A stretch of DNA of 64,000 bases from CALJFL01 sp047633055 (GTDB taxonomy: Bacteria; Pseudomonadota; Gammaproteobacteria; Pseudomonadales; Halieaceae): NCBI GenBank assembly GCA_047633055.1, contig JBLIEI010000015.1, forward strand, positions 1-64,000, read 5' to 3'. Position 1 is the stretch's first letter, and each line of letters opens with the position of its first letter. This document shows, in pieces, positions 63,450-64,000 of the stretch. The notes beneath the pieces were generated by a model. The model searched no databases. It was not told the DNA's origin and was given only the letters and a program-made list of their open reading frames with translations. The position numbers were made by a program, and so were the translations under genes.

Positions 63450-64000
63450 TCACGAATAAATTGCGCTAAGCTCAGGGAAGAATTTTTCCCGCACAGCGCT
63501 TTTGATAACCTTGTTCACGGCGTTGACGGGTAGTGCGACTTCAGTGATTACGATAAAACTCGGTACTTTGAAATACGCCAGTGTTGCTTCGCAGTGGCGT
63601 TTAATGTCGTTAGCGTTGATTTTTTTAACATTGCCAGTGGCTACTTTTACAACAGCGGCGACCTCCTCGCCGTATTGTTCACTGTGCACTGCGAATGCAG
63701 CGACTGCCTCTACCCCGGGCATAGCCTGGATGCGATGTTCTATCTCAATGGGGTAGATGTTTTCTCCGCCTCGAATCACCATGTCTTTGGCACGATCACA
63801 GATAAAGATACAGCCATCCTCGTCGAGATAGCCAATGTCGCCGGTCCTGAACCACCCGTCTTGGAATTCGCGGCAATTCGCATCGGTCGCGTTCAGGTAG
63901 CCCATGATAACAGTGGGACTTTTCAACCATACCTCTCCCGGTGTACCCGATGGCACTTCCTTACCGCTTTCATCGCAAAACTGTAACGCGACTATTGGAT
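63450..64000 (-). CDS. acyl-CoA synthetase (AMP-binding), C-terminal part, runs off the window
   Basis: At least 183 codons, open to the right edge. PSGTPGEVWLKSPTVIMGYLN, then GWFRTGDIGYLDEDGCIFICDRAKDMVIRGGENIYPIEIEHRI and the end EVALPVNAVNKVIKSAVREKFF. The lysine of NKVIKSAVR/K is the usual adenylation lysine position. This is the C-terminal domain of fatty-acyl or aromatic acyl-CoA ligases. Converges on the amidohydrolase gene. The N-terminal AMP-binding domain lies outside. Confidence 0.92.
   Translation of the reverse strand, partial: PIVALQFCDESGKEVPSGTPGEVWLKSPTVIMGYLNATDANCREFQDGWFRTGDIGYLDEDGCIFICDRAKDMVIRGGENIYPIEIEHRIQAMPGVEAVAAFAVHSEQYGEEVAAVVKVATGNVKKINANDIKRHCEATLAYFKVPSFIVITEVALPVNAVNKVIKSAVREKFFPELSAIYS

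Noticed and set aside
63395..63469. Short plus-strand frame of 24 codons after the amidohydrolase
   Set aside because: No ribosome site at proper spacing and it overlaps the end of the acyl-CoA synthetase gene; could be chance.

Overview
The window looks like a chromosomal segment of a free-living, probably marine, gammaproteobacterium, perhaps near the Cellvibrionales/Halieaceae. That placement is an inference from gene content: cobalamin uptake under a B12 riboswitch, IPTL/PEP-CTERM-like exported proteins, a GspA/GspB pair, a DUF4212/sodium-symporter pair, AaeB-type efflux, and oxygenase/sulfotransferase/steroid-type catabolic genes. No rRNA, tRNA or CRISPR array was seen.

Layout. 1-625: edge-truncated methyltransferase. 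640-7200: accessory zone with an IS91/ISCR-type transposase remnant, further copies of its 3' end, several copies of a long inverted repeat, a Zur-like operator with a COG0523 + DUF1826 operon, an exported subtilase, a small sorted exported protein and an ABC exporter gene cut off by the repeat. 7250-10077: TetR gene with a palindromic operator, then a secreted-protein/hydrolase pair. 10823-17755 (minus strand): riboswitch-btuB-cobO-cobQ-btuC-btuD-btuF, a cobalamin/corrinoid uptake and adenosylation operon. 17869-23477 (plus): DUF501, then a lipoprotein cytochrome c, an exported FAD lactone oxidase and an exported PLP D-threonine-aldolase-like protein, then DAHP synthase and an LLM flavoprotein. 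23489-30186 (minus): FUSC/NodT/DUF1656/HlyD efflux operon continuing into a K+ channel and an AI-2E-type permease.

30314-49813: class II aldolase, a decayed mscS gene, DUF481 protein, a sodium symporter pair, Baeyer-Villiger-type monooxygenase and GST, nadE, sulfotransferase and DUF1214 protein, msrA, nitronate monooxygenase divergent from a PadR gene with two tandem operators, an AsmA-like protein, gspA-gspB, a lipoprotein made of 13-residue repeats, and alkaline phosphatase. 50018-54189: acetylating acetaldehyde dehydrogenase, 4-hydroxy-2-oxovalerate aldolase, KstD-like flavoprotein and a SnoaL-like protein, which together suggest meta-cleavage/steroid catabolism. 54403-62412: two paralogous double GNAT-like proteins of unknown function, a TIGR03032+TPR protein, a giant exported beta-helix protein with regularly spaced Lys-Tyr pairs, and a small membrane-anchored protein. 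62512-64000: amidohydrolase-fold protein without the usual metal motif, and an edge-truncated acyl-CoA synthetase.

The least explained parts are the double GNAT-like pair, the exported oxidase/PLP/cytochrome trio, the 13-residue repeat lipoprotein, the KY-spaced beta-helix protein, and the nested growth pattern of the inverted repeats beside the IS91 ends. All functions come from reading motifs; no database search was run.
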